Shown here piece by piece: positions 18,972-27,569 of a DNA stretch of 45,933 nucleotides. Source of the stretch: Nitrogeniibacter sp050293885 (lineage in GTDB: Bacteria; Pseudomonadota; Gammaproteobacteria; Burkholderiales; Rhodocyclaceae); assembly GCA_050293885.1 (NCBI GenBank), contig JBNKNO010000024.1, positions 1 through 45,933 on the forward strand, in the 5' to 3' direction. The translations under genes were made by a program, and so were the position numbers. Positions within the stretch are counted from its first letter, which is position 1; each line of letters begins with the position of its first letter. The notes beneath the pieces are model-generated. The model was not told the origin of the DNA. It was given only the letters and a program-made list of their open reading frames with translations, and did not search any database.

Positions 18972-18990
18972 GCCCCTTCAGCAACTTTCT

Positions 18991-19260
18991 TCAGATAACG
19001 CGCGCTTTTTCAAGTACGCGTGAAACGCGCCACGTCTTCGTACGAGACATCGGGCGACATTCCTGAATCTCAACCATGTCGCCATTGCCGGCCACGCCCT
19101 CTTCGTCGTGGGCATGGTACTTCGCGGAACGAAGAATCACCTTCCCATACAAAGGGTGTTTGACGCGGCGCTCAACGACCACGGTCACCGTCTTTTGCAT
19201 CTTGTCACTAACGACCTTGCCCTGAAGGGTACGGGTCGCCTTAACAGTTTCCTGACTCAT
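18991..19260 (-). CDS. rpsQ: 30S ribosomal protein S17
   Basis: A primary 16S rRNA-binding protein. The 89 residues include LQGKVVSDKMQKTVTVVVER, RVKHPLYGKVILRSAKYHAH and GDMVEIQECRPMSRTKTWRV, the OB-fold of S17. The start overlaps the rpmC stop by an ATGA-type arrangement. Confidence 0.97.
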   Translation of the reverse strand: MSQETVKATRTLQGKVVSDKMQKTVTVVVERRVKHPLYGKVILRSAKYHAHDEEGVAGNGDMVEIQECRPMSRTKTWRVSRVLEKARVI

Positions 19261-19451
19261 TGCTGCACCGCCTTTTCACGCAACAGGGTACGGACACGCG
19301 CGATATCGCGACGCACCTTGCCCAGTTGGCTGGTGTTGTTCAACTGCTGGGTCGCGTGCTGCATTCGCAGACTGAACTGAGCCTTCAACAGCTCCAGCAA
19401 TTCCGTATTGAGTTCTTCTACGCTCTTCGCGCGGAGTTCATTGGCTTTCAT
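19257..19451 (-). CDS. rpmC: 50S ribosomal protein L29
   Basis: A two-helix protein at the peptide exit, near the trigger-factor and SRP docking site. The 64 residues begin MKANELRAKSVEELNTELLE and include LGKVRRDIARVRTLLREK. It lies three bases after rplP, and its stop overlaps the rpsQ start. Confidence 0.97.
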   Translation of the reverse strand: MKANELRAKSVEELNTELLELLKAQFSLRMQHATQQLNNTSQLGKVRRDIARVRTLLREKAVQQ

Positions 19452-19453
19452 GA

Positions 19454-19867
19454 TTACCCCACATGCCGCGTGACAAAGGTCGTCGAGAACGGAAGCTTGG
19501 CTGCAGCCAGGCGAAACGCCTCACGCGCCAGCGACTCGTCAACACCGTCCATTTCATAGAGCACTTTGCCCGGCTTGATCTCTGCAACCCAGTACTCCGG
19601 GTTACCCTTTCCCTTACCCATACGAACTTCAGCGGGCTTGCGGGAAATCGGCTTGTCCGGAAAAATTCGGATCCAGATACGGCCGCCACGCTTGATGTGG
19701 CGAGTCATGGCACGACGCGCCGATTCAATCTGTCGCGACGTCAGACGCCCGCGACTGGTGGCCTTCAGACCGTACTCACCAAATGAGACCTTGGCGCCGC
19801 GCGTTGCCACGCCGGTATTACGGCCCTTCTGCTCTTTACGATACTTTCTTCTCTTCGGCTGAAGCAT
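19454..19867 (-). CDS. rplP: 50S ribosomal protein L16
   Basis: L16 contacts A-site tRNA and organises the peptidyl transferase region. The 137 residues include MLQPKRRKYRKEQKGRN, GLKATSRGRLTSRQIESARR and RIFPDKPISRKPAEVRMGKG. The start codon overlaps the rpsC stop (TAATG). Confidence 0.98.
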   Translation of the reverse strand: MLQPKRRKYRKEQKGRNTGVATRGAKVSFGEYGLKATSRGRLTSRQIESARRAMTRHIKRGGRIWIRIFPDKPISRKPAEVRMGKGKGNPEYWVAEIKPGKVLYEMDGVDESLAREAFRLAAAKLPFSTTFVTRHVG

Positions 19868-20640
19868 TATTCACTCCTGCTCTCAGCGGCACCTTCCGTG
19901 CGCTCCGCTTCGCGGCGAGCGCCACGGCGAGGACCACGGCCTTCACCATCGTTGCGACCGCGGCGATTGCGACGGGGCTCTTCGGGCTCGCCGGCTGCCG
20001 GCTGCTCGTTGCGACCCAGCACCTCGCCCTTATAGACCCACACCTTGATACCAATGATGCCGTAGGTAGTCTTGGCTTCCGCAACGCCATAGTCGATATT
20101 TGCGCGCAAGGTATGCAACGGCACGCGGCCTTCGCGATACCACTCGGTACGGGCAATTTCGATTCCGTTCAGACGACCGGCGCTCATGATCTTGATACCC
20201 TGCACACCGAGGCGCATGGCGTTCTGGATTGAGCGCTTCATCGCACGGCGGAACATGATCCGGCGCTCGAGTTGCTGCGCGATCGAATCGGCAATCAGCT
20301 GCGCATCGGTCTCGGGCTTGCGAACCTCTTCGATGTTGACGTGAACCTGCACGCCCATCATCTTCTGAAGTTCCGCCTTCAGGCGTTCGATATCTTCGCC
20401 CTTCTTGCCGATCACGACACCAGGACGGGCGCTGAACAGCGTAATCCGGGCGTTCTTGGCCGGGCGCTCGATAATGACGCGTCCAACGGAGGCATGCGCC
20501 AAGCGCTTCTTGAGGAAGGCGCGAACCGCAAGATCATCGGCCAGGGTTTTTGCAAAGTCCTGATTGTTCGCATACCAGCGCGCCGTCCAGTCACGTGTGA
20601 CTGCAAGGCGGAAACCGGTAGGATGAATTTTCTGTCCCAT
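19867..20640 (-). CDS. rpsC: 30S ribosomal protein S3 with basic C-terminal extension
   Basis: S3 lines the mRNA entry tunnel and has helicase activity with S4 and S5. The KH domain is seen in ITLFSARPGVVIGKKGEDIE, and the C-terminal domain in GIKIMSAGRLNGIEIARTEW. The 257 residues exceed the E. coli form (233) because of an Arg/Glu-rich tail (RRNRRGRNDGEGRGPRRGA). Such tails are common in betaproteobacteria. Confidence 0.98.
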   Translation of the reverse strand: MGQKIHPTGFRLAVTRDWTARWYANNQDFAKTLADDLAVRAFLKKRLAHASVGRVIIERPAKNARITLFSARPGVVIGKKGEDIERLKAELQKMMGVQVHVNIEEVRKPETDAQLIADSIAQQLERRIMFRRAMKRSIQNAMRLGVQGIKIMSAGRLNGIEIARTEWYREGRVPLHTLRANIDYGVAEAKTTYGIIGIKVWVYKGEVLGRNEQPAAGEPEEPRRNRRGRNDGEGRGPRRGARREAERTEGAAESRSE

Positions 20641-20649
20641 AAGTCCCCC

Positions 20650-20985
20650 TTAGTCTCCAACCGTGACAAACACGTGGCAGGTCGGTTTCAAGATACGGTT
20701 GCCTCGGCCCTTCGCTCGCGCCGTGAAACGCTTGAGCGTCATGCCCTCCTCAACGTGAATCGTCTTCACCTTGAGGGTGTCGATATCGGCACCGTCGTTG
20801 TGTTCCGCGTTGGCAATCGCCGACTCGACCACCTTCTTGATGATCTTGGCGCCTTTCTTCGGCGAAAAGGCGAGAATGCTCAGCGCCTGCTCGACGGATT
20901 TCCCGCGGACTTGGTCAGCCACCAGTCGCCCTTTCTGGGCACTCAGGCGAACACCGCGGAGAATGGCTTTCGTTTCCATATCCAT
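20650..20985 (-). CDS. rplV: 50S ribosomal protein L22
   Basis: L22 lines the peptide exit tunnel and its hairpin is a site of macrolide resistance. The 111 residues include AILRGVRLSAQKGRLVADQV, AKIIKKVVESAIANAEHN and the hairpin RFTARAKGRGNRILKPTCHV, all of normal form. The frame may start two codons later (METK). Confidence 0.97.
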   Translation of the reverse strand: MDMETKAILRGVRLSAQKGRLVADQVRGKSVEQALSILAFSPKKGAKIIKKVVESAIANAEHNDGADIDTLKVKTIHVEEGMTLKRFTARAKGRGNRILKPTCHVFVTVGD

Positions 20986-20991
20986 ATCTCC

Positions 20992-21267
20992 TTAGCGCCT
21001 GGCCTTTTTGCTGTCGAGATGGCCCTTGAACGTACGCGTCAGGGCAAACTCGCCAAGCTTGTGACCAACCATGTTTTCGGTCACGAACACCGGCACGTGC
21101 TGACGACCGTTATGCACGGCAATGGTCAGACCGATGAAATCCGGCAGGATCGTGGAGCGACGCGACCAGGTTTTGATCGGACGCTTGTCATTACCGCCCC
21201 GCGCCGCATCCACCTTTTTCAAAAGGTGCGCGTCGATGAACGGGCCTTTCTTCAGAGAACGAGTCAT
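20992..21267 (-). CDS. rpsS: 30S ribosomal protein S19
   Basis: A 30S head protein. The 91 residues start MTRSLKKGPFIDAHLLKKVD and include IKTWSRRSTILPDFIGLTIA and FVTENMVGHKLGEFALTRTF. Standard length and position between rplB and rplV. Confidence 0.98.
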   Translation of the reverse strand: MTRSLKKGPFIDAHLLKKVDAARGGNDKRPIKTWSRRSTILPDFIGLTIAVHNGRQHVPVFVTENMVGHKLGEFALTRTFKGHLDSKKARR

Positions 21268-21277
21268 CTGTTACCCC

Positions 21278-22102
21278 TTAACGCTTGCGGCGCTGAACAA
21301 TCATGGAACTGGTGCGCTTGTTACGACGGGTGCGATAACCCTTCGTCGGCTGCCCCCACGGACTCACCGGGTGGCGACCACCCGAAGTGCGCCCCTCACC
21401 ACCACCATGCGGGTGGTCGACCGGGTTCATCACCACACCACGCACCGTCGGCCGCACACCGCGCCAGCGCTTCGCGCCAGCCTTGCCCAGCTTACGCAGC
21501 GAGTGCTCACCGTTACTCACTTCACCCACCGTCGCGCGACACTCGACATGCACACGACGAATCTCACCAGAGCGCAGGCGCAACTGAGCATAGCTGCCCT
21601 CCCGCGCAAGCAACTGCACCGCAGCGCCGGCAGAGCGAGCAATCTGCGCACCCTTGCCCGGCTGCATTTCGATGCAGTGAATCACGGTACCCACCGGAAT
21701 GTTCCGGATCGGCAGCGTATTTCCCGGCTTGATCGGCGCCTCGGCGCCACTCATGATCTGCTGACCGACTTCCACATTACGCGGCGCAATGATGTAGCGA
21801 CGCTCGCCGTCGGCGTAACACACCAGCGCGATGTGCGCAGAACGGTTCGGATCGTATTCAATACGCTCGATCTTTGCCGGCACATCGTCCTTGTTGCGAC
21901 GAAAATCGATCACACGGTAGTGCTGCTTGTGACCGCCGCCCTGGTGCCGCACCGTAATGCGGCCCGCGTTGTTGCGGCCGGCATTCTTGCTTTTCTTCTC
22001 AACGAGACCCGCAAAAGGCTTTCCCTTGTGCAGATCCTTGTTGACGACCTTGACGACGGCACGACGGCCAGCGGAGGTCGGTTTGACTTTTACTAACGCC
22101 AT
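21278..22102 (-). CDS. rplB: 50S ribosomal protein L2
   Basis: L2 is needed for subunit association and peptidyl transferase activity. The 274 residues include GRNNAGRITVRHQGGGHKQH, IEYDPNRSAHIALVCYADGE, GNTLPIRNIPVGTVIHCIEM and the conserved VMNPVDHPHGGGEGRTSGGR, with its essential histidine. Normal length. Confidence 0.98.
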   Translation of the reverse strand: MALVKVKPTSAGRRAVVKVVNKDLHKGKPFAGLVEKKSKNAGRNNAGRITVRHQGGGHKQHYRVIDFRRNKDDVPAKIERIEYDPNRSAHIALVCYADGERRYIIAPRNVEVGQQIMSGAEAPIKPGNTLPIRNIPVGTVIHCIEMQPGKGAQIARSAGAAVQLLAREGSYAQLRLRSGEIRRVHVECRATVGEVSNGEHSLRKLGKAGAKRWRGVRPTVRGVVMNPVDHPHGGGEGRTSGGRHPVSPWGQPTKGYRTRRNKRTSSMIVQRRKR

Positions 22103-22109
22103 AGCTCAA

Positions 22110-22415
22110 TCACTCCCCGGCCGCAAAGTTGATTTCCTGACCCGGCTGAAGGCAAACAAATGCCTTTTTCCAAGTCTGGCGACGGCCCATGATGCGACCG
22201 AAACGCTTTTCCTTGCCCTTCACGTTGGCAATCTGCACCGACTTCACCTTGACGTCGAACAGCGCCTCGACCGCAGCCTTGACTTCCGGCTTGGTCGCAT
22301 CGGACACAACACGAAACACAACCTGCTCGTTCTTGTCCGCAACGTAAGTGGCTTTTTCGGAGATCTGCGGCGCCAGCAGCACCTGGAGCAGACGCTCTTG
22401 TTGAAGCTGACTCAT
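22110..22415 (-). CDS. rplW: 50S ribosomal protein L23
   Basis: L23 sits at the tunnel exit and docks trigger factor and SRP. The 101 residues include LLAPQISEKATYVADKNEQV, KPEVKAAVEALFDVKVKSVQ and GKEKRFGRIMGRRQTWKKAF. The ATG at 22,415 overlaps the rplD stop (ATGA) and has an AGGAGGTG ribosome site, so it is preferred over the in-frame GTG at 22,421. Confidence 0.97.
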   Translation of the reverse strand: MSQLQQERLLQVLLAPQISEKATYVADKNEQVVFRVVSDATKPEVKAAVEALFDVKVKSVQIANVKGKEKRFGRIMGRRQTWKKAFVCLQPGQEINFAAGE

Positions 22416-23032
22416 TGCCACACCTCCTGCATCTTGGCGAGCGCGCCCTTGGTCACGACAACCTGCGGGAAACGCACCAGCGACACCGGATCCGCCTCGG
22501 AAACCTCAAGCACCAGCACATCACGCAAGTTGCGCGAGGACAGGAAGAGGTTTTCATTCAGATCTTCGGTAATCACCAACACCGAATCGAGACCCATACC
22601 CTTCAGCTTTTCTGACAAAAGCTTGGTCTTCGGCGCCTCGACCAAAAAGTCTTCGACCACCGAAATCCGCCCTTCGCGAGCCAACTGCGAAAGAATCGCA
22701 GCAACACCCGCACGGTACATCTTGCGGTTGATCTTCTGGCTGAAGTTTTCGTCCGGCGAATTCGGGAAGATCTTGCCACCCCCACGCCACAGCGGGCTCG
22801 ACGCCATACCGGCACGAGCACGGCCCGTACCTTTTTGACGCCACGGCTTGCGCGTGGACTTCTGGACGTCGGCACGACCCTTCTGCGCACGGTTAGCAGA
22901 GCGAGCATTGGCCATGTAAGCCACCACCAGCTGATGCACCAGCGCTTCATTGAATTCACGACCGAACAGCGTATCGGAAACCTGCACGGTTTCGGCAGAC
23001 TGCCCCTGATCGTTAAGAAGCTTAAGTTCCAT
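22412..23032 (-). CDS. rplD: 50S ribosomal protein L4
   Basis: L4 lines the exit tunnel; in E. coli it also autoregulates the S10 operon. The 206 residues include RSANRAQKGRADVQKSTRKP, WRQKGTGRARAGMASSPLWR and GGGKIFPNSPDENFSQKINR, the extended loop. The start overlaps the rplC stop (TAATG) and the stop overlaps the rplW start. Confidence 0.98.
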   Translation of the reverse strand: MELKLLNDQGQSAETVQVSDTLFGREFNEALVHQLVVAYMANARSANRAQKGRADVQKSTRKPWRQKGTGRARAGMASSPLWRGGGKIFPNSPDENFSQKINRKMYRAGVAAILSQLAREGRISVVEDFLVEAPKTKLLSEKLKGMGLDSVLVITEDLNENLFLSSRNLRDVLVLEVSEADPVSLVRFPQVVVTKGALAKMQEVWQ

Positions 23033-23673
23033 TACGCCCCCTTCACGGCCGGTCGAACGACCACGTTGCCGCCCTTGGCACCCGGGACCGCCCCTTTGAC
23101 CAGCAGCAACTGGCGCTCGGCATCCACACGAATGACTTCAAGGTTCTGTGTCGTGACCCGCACATCGCCGAGATGACCGGACATGCGCTTACCCGGAAAA
23201 ATACGACCGGGATCCTGCGCCTGACCGATGGAACCCGGCTTGCGGTGAGCAAGCGAGTTACCGTGCGATGCGCGATTGGAAGAGAAGTGGTGACGCTTGA
23301 TCACACCGGCATAACCCTTACCGATGGACGTACCCACCACATCAACTTTTTGACCCACTTCAAAGAGATCGACATTCAACGCGTCGCCCGGCTTGACATC
23401 AGACAGGGCGGCAGCATCAACGCGAAACTCTTGGAGAAGGCGGCTGGCTTCAACGCCAGCCTTGGCAAGGTGACCAGCGAGCGGTTTGCTCACGCGGCTA
23501 GCCCGGCGCTTACCGAAGGCGATCTGAACGGCCACATAGCCGTCCGTCTCGTCGGTCTTGATCTGGCTAACGCGATTGTCGGACATGTCTAGCACCGTCA
23601 CGGGGATGGACTGACCATCCTCAGCGAAAATGCGAGTCATGCCGACCTTGCGACCAACAAGGCCTAGACTCAT
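23032..23673 (-). CDS. rplC: 50S ribosomal protein L3
   Basis: L3 is an early assembly protein near the peptidyl transferase centre. The 213 residues start MSLGLVGRKVGMTRIFAEDG and include SIGKGYAGVIKRHHFSSNRA, SHGNSLAHRKPGSIGQAQDP and GKRMSGHLGDVRVTTQNLEV. A 110-base space with its own promoter separates it from rpsJ, whereas rpsJ and rplC are often closely linked. Confidence 0.98.
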   Translation of the reverse strand: MSLGLVGRKVGMTRIFAEDGQSIPVTVLDMSDNRVSQIKTDETDGYVAVQIAFGKRRASRVSKPLAGHLAKAGVEASRLLQEFRVDAAALSDVKPGDALNVDLFEVGQKVDVVGTSIGKGYAGVIKRHHFSSNRASHGNSLAHRKPGSIGQAQDPGRIFPGKRMSGHLGDVRVTTQNLEVIRVDAERQLLLVKGAVPGAKGGNVVVRPAVKGA

Positions 23674-23740
23674 TTTATTCTCCTAAACCCAGTTACGATT
23701 GACCGGGGCCGATAAATAATTTCTGCGCAAAAAACGCAAG

Positions 23741-23774
23741 GGCCGGATTATACCGGCCTTTACGCGAAACACAA
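23741..23774 (-). promoter_or_regulatory. Internal promoter upstream of rplC with the -10 box in a hairpin loop
   Basis: On the minus strand TTGTGT (23,769-23,774), a 16-base spacer and TATAAT (23,747-23,752). The -10 hexamer is exactly the loop of a 6-bp dyad, GGCCGG-TATAAT-CCGGCC (23,741-23,758), which is followed by CTTGCG and a run of six T. As DNA this reads as a promoter; as RNA from rpsJ it reads as a terminator-like hairpin. Confidence 0.65.
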
Positions 23775-23783
23775 GCCTTTGAG

Positions 23784-24095
23784 TTACTGCAGCTTGATTT
23801 CCACGTCGACGCCTGCAGGCAAATCGAGCTTCATCAAGGCGTCCACCGTCTTTTCGGTCGGATCCACGATATCCATCAGGCGCTGGTGGGTCCGGATTTC
23901 GAACTGATCACGCGACGACTTGTTGACGTGCGGCGAACGAAGGATGTTGTAGCGTTCGATGCGCGTCGGGAGCGGCACGGGGCCACGAACCACGGCGCCA
24001 GTGCGCTTGGCGGTCTCGACGATTTCGACAGCAGACTGATCGATCAGTCGATAATCAAACGCCTTCAGGCGGATGCGGATTTTTTGGCTTTGCAT
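23784..24095 (-). CDS. rpsJ: 30S ribosomal protein S10
   Basis: A 30S head protein that also acts as NusE in antitermination. The 103 residues include KIRIRLKAFDYRLIDQSAVE, VVRGPVPLPTRIERYNILRS and PHVNKSSRDQFEIRTHQRLM. The full length is normal. It lies 52 bases after tuf with a hairpin between. Confidence 0.98.
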   Translation of the reverse strand: MQSQKIRIRLKAFDYRLIDQSAVEIVETAKRTGAVVRGPVPLPTRIERYNILRSPHVNKSSRDQFEIRTHQRLMDIVDPTEKTVDALMKLDLPAGVDVEIKLQ

Positions 24096-24114
24096 GTTGT
24101 TTCCAAAAGAGCGA

Positions 24115-24137
24115 GGGCGGTCGCGTACCGACCGCCC
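24115..24137 (-). terminator. Hairpin between tuf and rpsJ
   Basis: A perfect 8-bp stem GGGCGGTC / GACCGCCC with a 7-base loop, followed on the minus strand by TCGCTCTTTTGG. The T run is short, so it may be a partial terminator or an mRNA-end stabiliser separating tuf from the S10 genes. Confidence 0.5.
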
Positions 24138-24147
24138 GGAACGTTGA

Positions 24148-25338
24148 TTACTCGATCACCTTCGCCACGACGCCCGCACCGACAGTGCGACCACCTTCGC
24201 GAATGGCAAAACGCAGGCCTTCTTCCATGGCGATCGGCGCAATCAGCTTCACCGTGATCGACACGTTGTCACCCGGCATCACCATCTCGGTGCCTTCGGG
24301 CAACTCGATCGAGCCGGTCACATCCGTGGTACGGAAGTAGAACTGCGGGCGATAGTTGTTGAAGAACGGCGTGTGACGACCACCTTCTTCTTTCGACAGC
24401 ACGTAGATCTCGCCGGTGAAGTGGGTGTGCGGGGTAATGGAACCCGGCTTGCACAACACCTGACCACGCTCGACGTCTTCACGCTTGGTGCCGCGCAGCA
24501 GCACGCCGACGTTGTCACCCGCCTGACCCTGATCGAGCAGCTTGCGGAACATTTCCACGCCCGTGCAGGTGGTCTTGGTGGTGTCTTTGATGCCGACGAT
24601 TTCGATTTCGTCACCGACGTTGATGATGCCGCGCTCGACACGACCCGTCACCACGGTACCGCGACCGGAGATCGAGAACACGTCTTCGATCGGCAGCAGG
24701 AAGGGCTTGTCGATGGCGCGCTCGGGCGTCGGGATGTAGGAGTCCAGCGCAGCGGCCAGCTCGAGAATGGCCGGCTCGCCGATCGGGCTCTGGTCACCCT
24801 CGAGGGCTTTGAGTGCGGAGCCCTTGATGATGGGGATGTCGTCGCCCGGGAATTCGTACTTGGACAGCAGCTCGCGAACTTCCATTTCGACCAGCTCGAG
24901 CAGCTCTTCGTCATCGACCATGTCGCACTTGTTCAGGAACACGATGATGTAGGGCACGCCCACCTGGCGAGCCAGCAGGATGTGCTCGCGCGTCTGGGGC
25001 ATGGGGCCGTCAGCGGCCGAGCACACCAGAATGGCGCCGTCCATCTGCGCAGCACCGGTAATCATGTTCTTGACGTAGTCGGCGTGACCCGGGCAATCAA
25101 CGTGAGCGTAGTGACGCGTCTCGGTCTCGTACTCGACGTGAGCGGTGTTGATCGTGATGCCACGTGCCTTTTCTTCAGGCGCGCTATCGATCGCAGCATA
25201 GTCCTTGGCTTCACCACCGAATTTGGCGGTCAGCACCGTGGTAATTGCGGCCGTCAGCGTGGTCTTGCCATGGTCAACGTGACCAATCGTGCCAACGTTC
25301 ACGTGCGGCTTAGTCCGCTCAAACTTTCCCTTAGCCAT
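24148..25338 (-). CDS. tuf: Elongation factor Tu (betaproteobacterial copy)
   Basis: EF-Tu carries aminoacyl-tRNA to the ribosome as a GTP complex. The 396 residues are complete: MAKGKFERTKPHVNVGTIG, P-loop GHVDHGKT (19-26), DCPGHADYVKNM (G3), NKCD (G4), then domains 2 and 3 with RGTVVTGRVERGIINVGDE and the C-terminus GGRTVGAGVVAKVIE. It is the last gene of the str group, 33 bases after fusA. Compare the second tuf at 44,727-45,878, which comes from another lineage. Confidence 0.98.
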   Translation of the reverse strand: MAKGKFERTKPHVNVGTIGHVDHGKTTLTAAITTVLTAKFGGEAKDYAAIDSAPEEKARGITINTAHVEYETETRHYAHVDCPGHADYVKNMITGAAQMDGAILVCSAADGPMPQTREHILLARQVGVPYIIVFLNKCDMVDDEELLELVEMEVRELLSKYEFPGDDIPIIKGSALKALEGDQSPIGEPAILELAAALDSYIPTPERAIDKPFLLPIEDVFSISGRGTVVTGRVERGIINVGDEIEIVGIKDTTKTTCTGVEMFRKLLDQGQAGDNVGVLLRGTKREDVERGQVLCKPGSITPHTHFTGEIYVLSKEEGGRHTPFFNNYRPQFYFRTTDVTGSIELPEGTEMVMPGDNVSITVKLIAPIAMEEGLRFAIREGGRTVGAGVVAKVIE

Positions 25339-25371
25339 TATTACTTCCTTGTATTTCCGAAATTTTCAAAA

Positions 25372-27465
25372 TTACTTGCTGTTGATCACGGCGTCGGCAA
25401 CGCTCTTCGGCGCCTCTGAATAATGCTTGAATTCCATCGAGTAGGTCGCACGGCCCTGCGTCAGCGAGCGTAGCGACGTGGCATAGCCAAACATCTCGGC
25501 CAGCGGGACTTCGGCACGAATACCTTTCATGTCCGCAGCGATGTCTTCCATCCCCTGGACGATACCCCGACGACCGGACAGGTCGCCCATCACGTTACCC
25601 ATGAACTCTTCCGGGGTTTCCACCTCGACAGCCATCATCGGCTCGAGCAACACCGGATTGGCCTTGCGCATGGCGTCCTTGAACGCCATGGAGCCGGCCA
25701 TCTTGAACGCGTTTTCGTTCGAGTCGACGTCGTGGTAGGAACCATCGAACAACGTAACCTTGACATCCACCACCGGGAAGCCAGCCAGCACGCCATTGGG
25801 CAGCGTGTCCTGAATACCACGATCCACAGCCGGGATATATTCGCGCGGCACGACACCACCTTTAATGGCATCAACGAATTCGTAGCCGGCACCGGTTTCG
25901 TTCGGCTCAAGCTTGATCCAGACATGGCCGTATTGACCACGACCACCGGACTGTTTGACGAACTTGCCTTCCTGCTCGACCATCTTGCGGATTGCTTCGC
26001 GGTAGGCGACTTGCGGCGCACCGACATTGGCTTCGACGTTGAATTCGCGCCGCATGCGATCGACGATGATCTCCAGGTGCAACTCACCCATACCGGAGAT
26101 GATGGTCTGACCAGACTCTTCATCGGTACGAACGCGGAAGGACGGATCCTCCTGCGCCAAACGCGAAAGGGCGATACCCATCTTTTCCTGGTCGCTCTTG
26201 GTCTTCGGCTCGACAGCAACGTGAATCACCGGATCCGGAAACTCCATGCGCTCGAGAATGATCGGCGCAGACGGATCACACAGCGTCTCACCCGTCGTTA
26301 CATCTTTCATGCCGACCGCAGCGGCGATGTCACCCGCGCAGACTTCCTTGATCTCGAGACGATCGTTGGCATGCATCTGCAACAAGCGACCGACGCGCTC
26401 TTTCTTGCCCTTGATGGAGTTCAGCACGGTATCGCCGGAATTCAACACCCCGGAATACACACGAATGAAGGTCAGCTGACCCACAAACGGATCGCTCATC
26501 AGCTTGAAAGCCAGCGCGGAAAATTTCTCGGCGTCATCAGATTTGCGCGTCGCTTCGTTGCCGTCGTCATCAACACCGTGAACCGGCGGAACCTCGGTCG
26601 GGTTCGGCATATATTCGATCACGGCGTCGAGCATGCGCTGAACACCCTTGTTCTTGAACGCAGTACCGCACAGCATCGGCTGAATTTCGCAGGCAATGGT
26701 GCGCTGACGCAAACCGGCAACGATCTGCTCTTCAGTCAGCTCACCGCCTTCCAGGTAGGCATCCATCAGCTCTTCAGTGGCTTCGGCTGCAGCTTCAACC
26801 ATCTGCTCGCGAAACTCCTGCGCCTTGCCAAGCAGCTCGGCGGGGATCTCCTCGTAGGAGAACTTCGCACCCATGGACGCCTCATCCCAGATAATGGCTT
26901 TCATCTTGACAAGATCCACCACACCCTGGAAGTGCTCTTCAGCACCGATCGGCAACACAACAGGAACCGGATTGGCCTTCAGGCGCGAACGCATCTGCTC
27001 GACAACCTTGTAGAAGTCCGCACCCTGGCGATCCATCTTGTTGACGAAGGCCAAACGCGGCACTTTGTACTTGGTCGCCTGACGCCACACCGTTTCGGAT
27101 TGCGGCTGCACACCACCGACCGCGCAATACACCATGCACGCGCCATCGAGAACGCGCATGGAACGCTCAACTTCAATGGTGAAGTCGACGTGTCCCGGCG
27201 TATCGATGATGTTGATGCGGTGCTCGGGAAGCGACAGATCCATGCCCTTCCAGAAGCACGTGGTCGCAGCCGAGGTAATGGTGATCCCGCGTTCCTGCTC
27301 TTGCGCCATCCAGTCCATGGTGGCAACGCCGTCGTGCACTTCACCAATCTTGTGGTTCACGCCGGTGTAAAAGAGGATGCGCTCGGTCGTCGTTGTCTTG
27401 CCGGCGTCGATGTGCGCTGAAATACCGATGTTGCGGTAGCGCTCAATAGGGGTTTTGCGGGCCAC
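25372..27465 (-). CDS. fusA: Elongation factor G, GTG start
   Basis: EF-G drives translocation and, with RRF, ribosome recycling. The 697 residues have the GTPase domain (MARKTPIERYRNIGISAHID, AGKTTTTERILFYTG, DTPGHVDFTIEVERSMRVLD, NKMDRQGAD), domain 2 and the C-terminal domains (GRGQYGHVWIKLEP, SGRRGIVQGMEDIAADMKGI). The start codon is GTG at 27,465, preceded by AGGA about eight bases upstream. It lies 104 bases after rpsG with a hairpin in the space. Confidence 0.98.
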   Translation of the reverse strand: MARKTPIERYRNIGISAHIDAGKTTTTERILFYTGVNHKIGEVHDGVATMDWMAQEQERGITITSAATTCFWKGMDLSLPEHRINIIDTPGHVDFTIEVERSMRVLDGACMVYCAVGGVQPQSETVWRQATKYKVPRLAFVNKMDRQGADFYKVVEQMRSRLKANPVPVVLPIGAEEHFQGVVDLVKMKAIIWDEASMGAKFSYEEIPAELLGKAQEFREQMVEAAAEATEELMDAYLEGGELTEEQIVAGLRQRTIACEIQPMLCGTAFKNKGVQRMLDAVIEYMPNPTEVPPVHGVDDDGNEATRKSDDAEKFSALAFKLMSDPFVGQLTFIRVYSGVLNSGDTVLNSIKGKKERVGRLLQMHANDRLEIKEVCAGDIAAAVGMKDVTTGETLCDPSAPIILERMEFPDPVIHVAVEPKTKSDQEKMGIALSRLAQEDPSFRVRTDEESGQTIISGMGELHLEIIVDRMRREFNVEANVGAPQVAYREAIRKMVEQEGKFVKQSGGRGQYGHVWIKLEPNETGAGYEFVDAIKGGVVPREYIPAVDRGIQDTLPNGVLAGFPVVDVKVTLFDGSYHDVDSNENAFKMAGSMAFKDAMRKANPVLLEPMMAVEVETPEEFMGNVMGDLSGRRGIVQGMEDIAADMKGIRAEVPLAEMFGYATSLRSLTQGRATYSMEFKHYSEAPKSVADAVINSK

Positions 27466-27529
27466 GGTGGAAATCCTGCCTTCTTAAATCACGACAAATG
27501 CGCGATTTTCGTACCAATTGATTACAAAA

Positions 27530-27555
27530 GGTCGAGCTCCACACAGAGCCCGACC
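27530..27555 (-). terminator. Hairpin between rpsG and fusA
   Basis: A 10-bp stem with one mismatch (GGTCGGGCTC / GAGCTCGACC) around a 6-base loop, followed on the minus strand by TTTTGTAATC. It could attenuate read-through into fusA or mark an mRNA processing site. Confidence 0.45.
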
Positions 27556-27569
27556 CGCTTTGACTTGAC

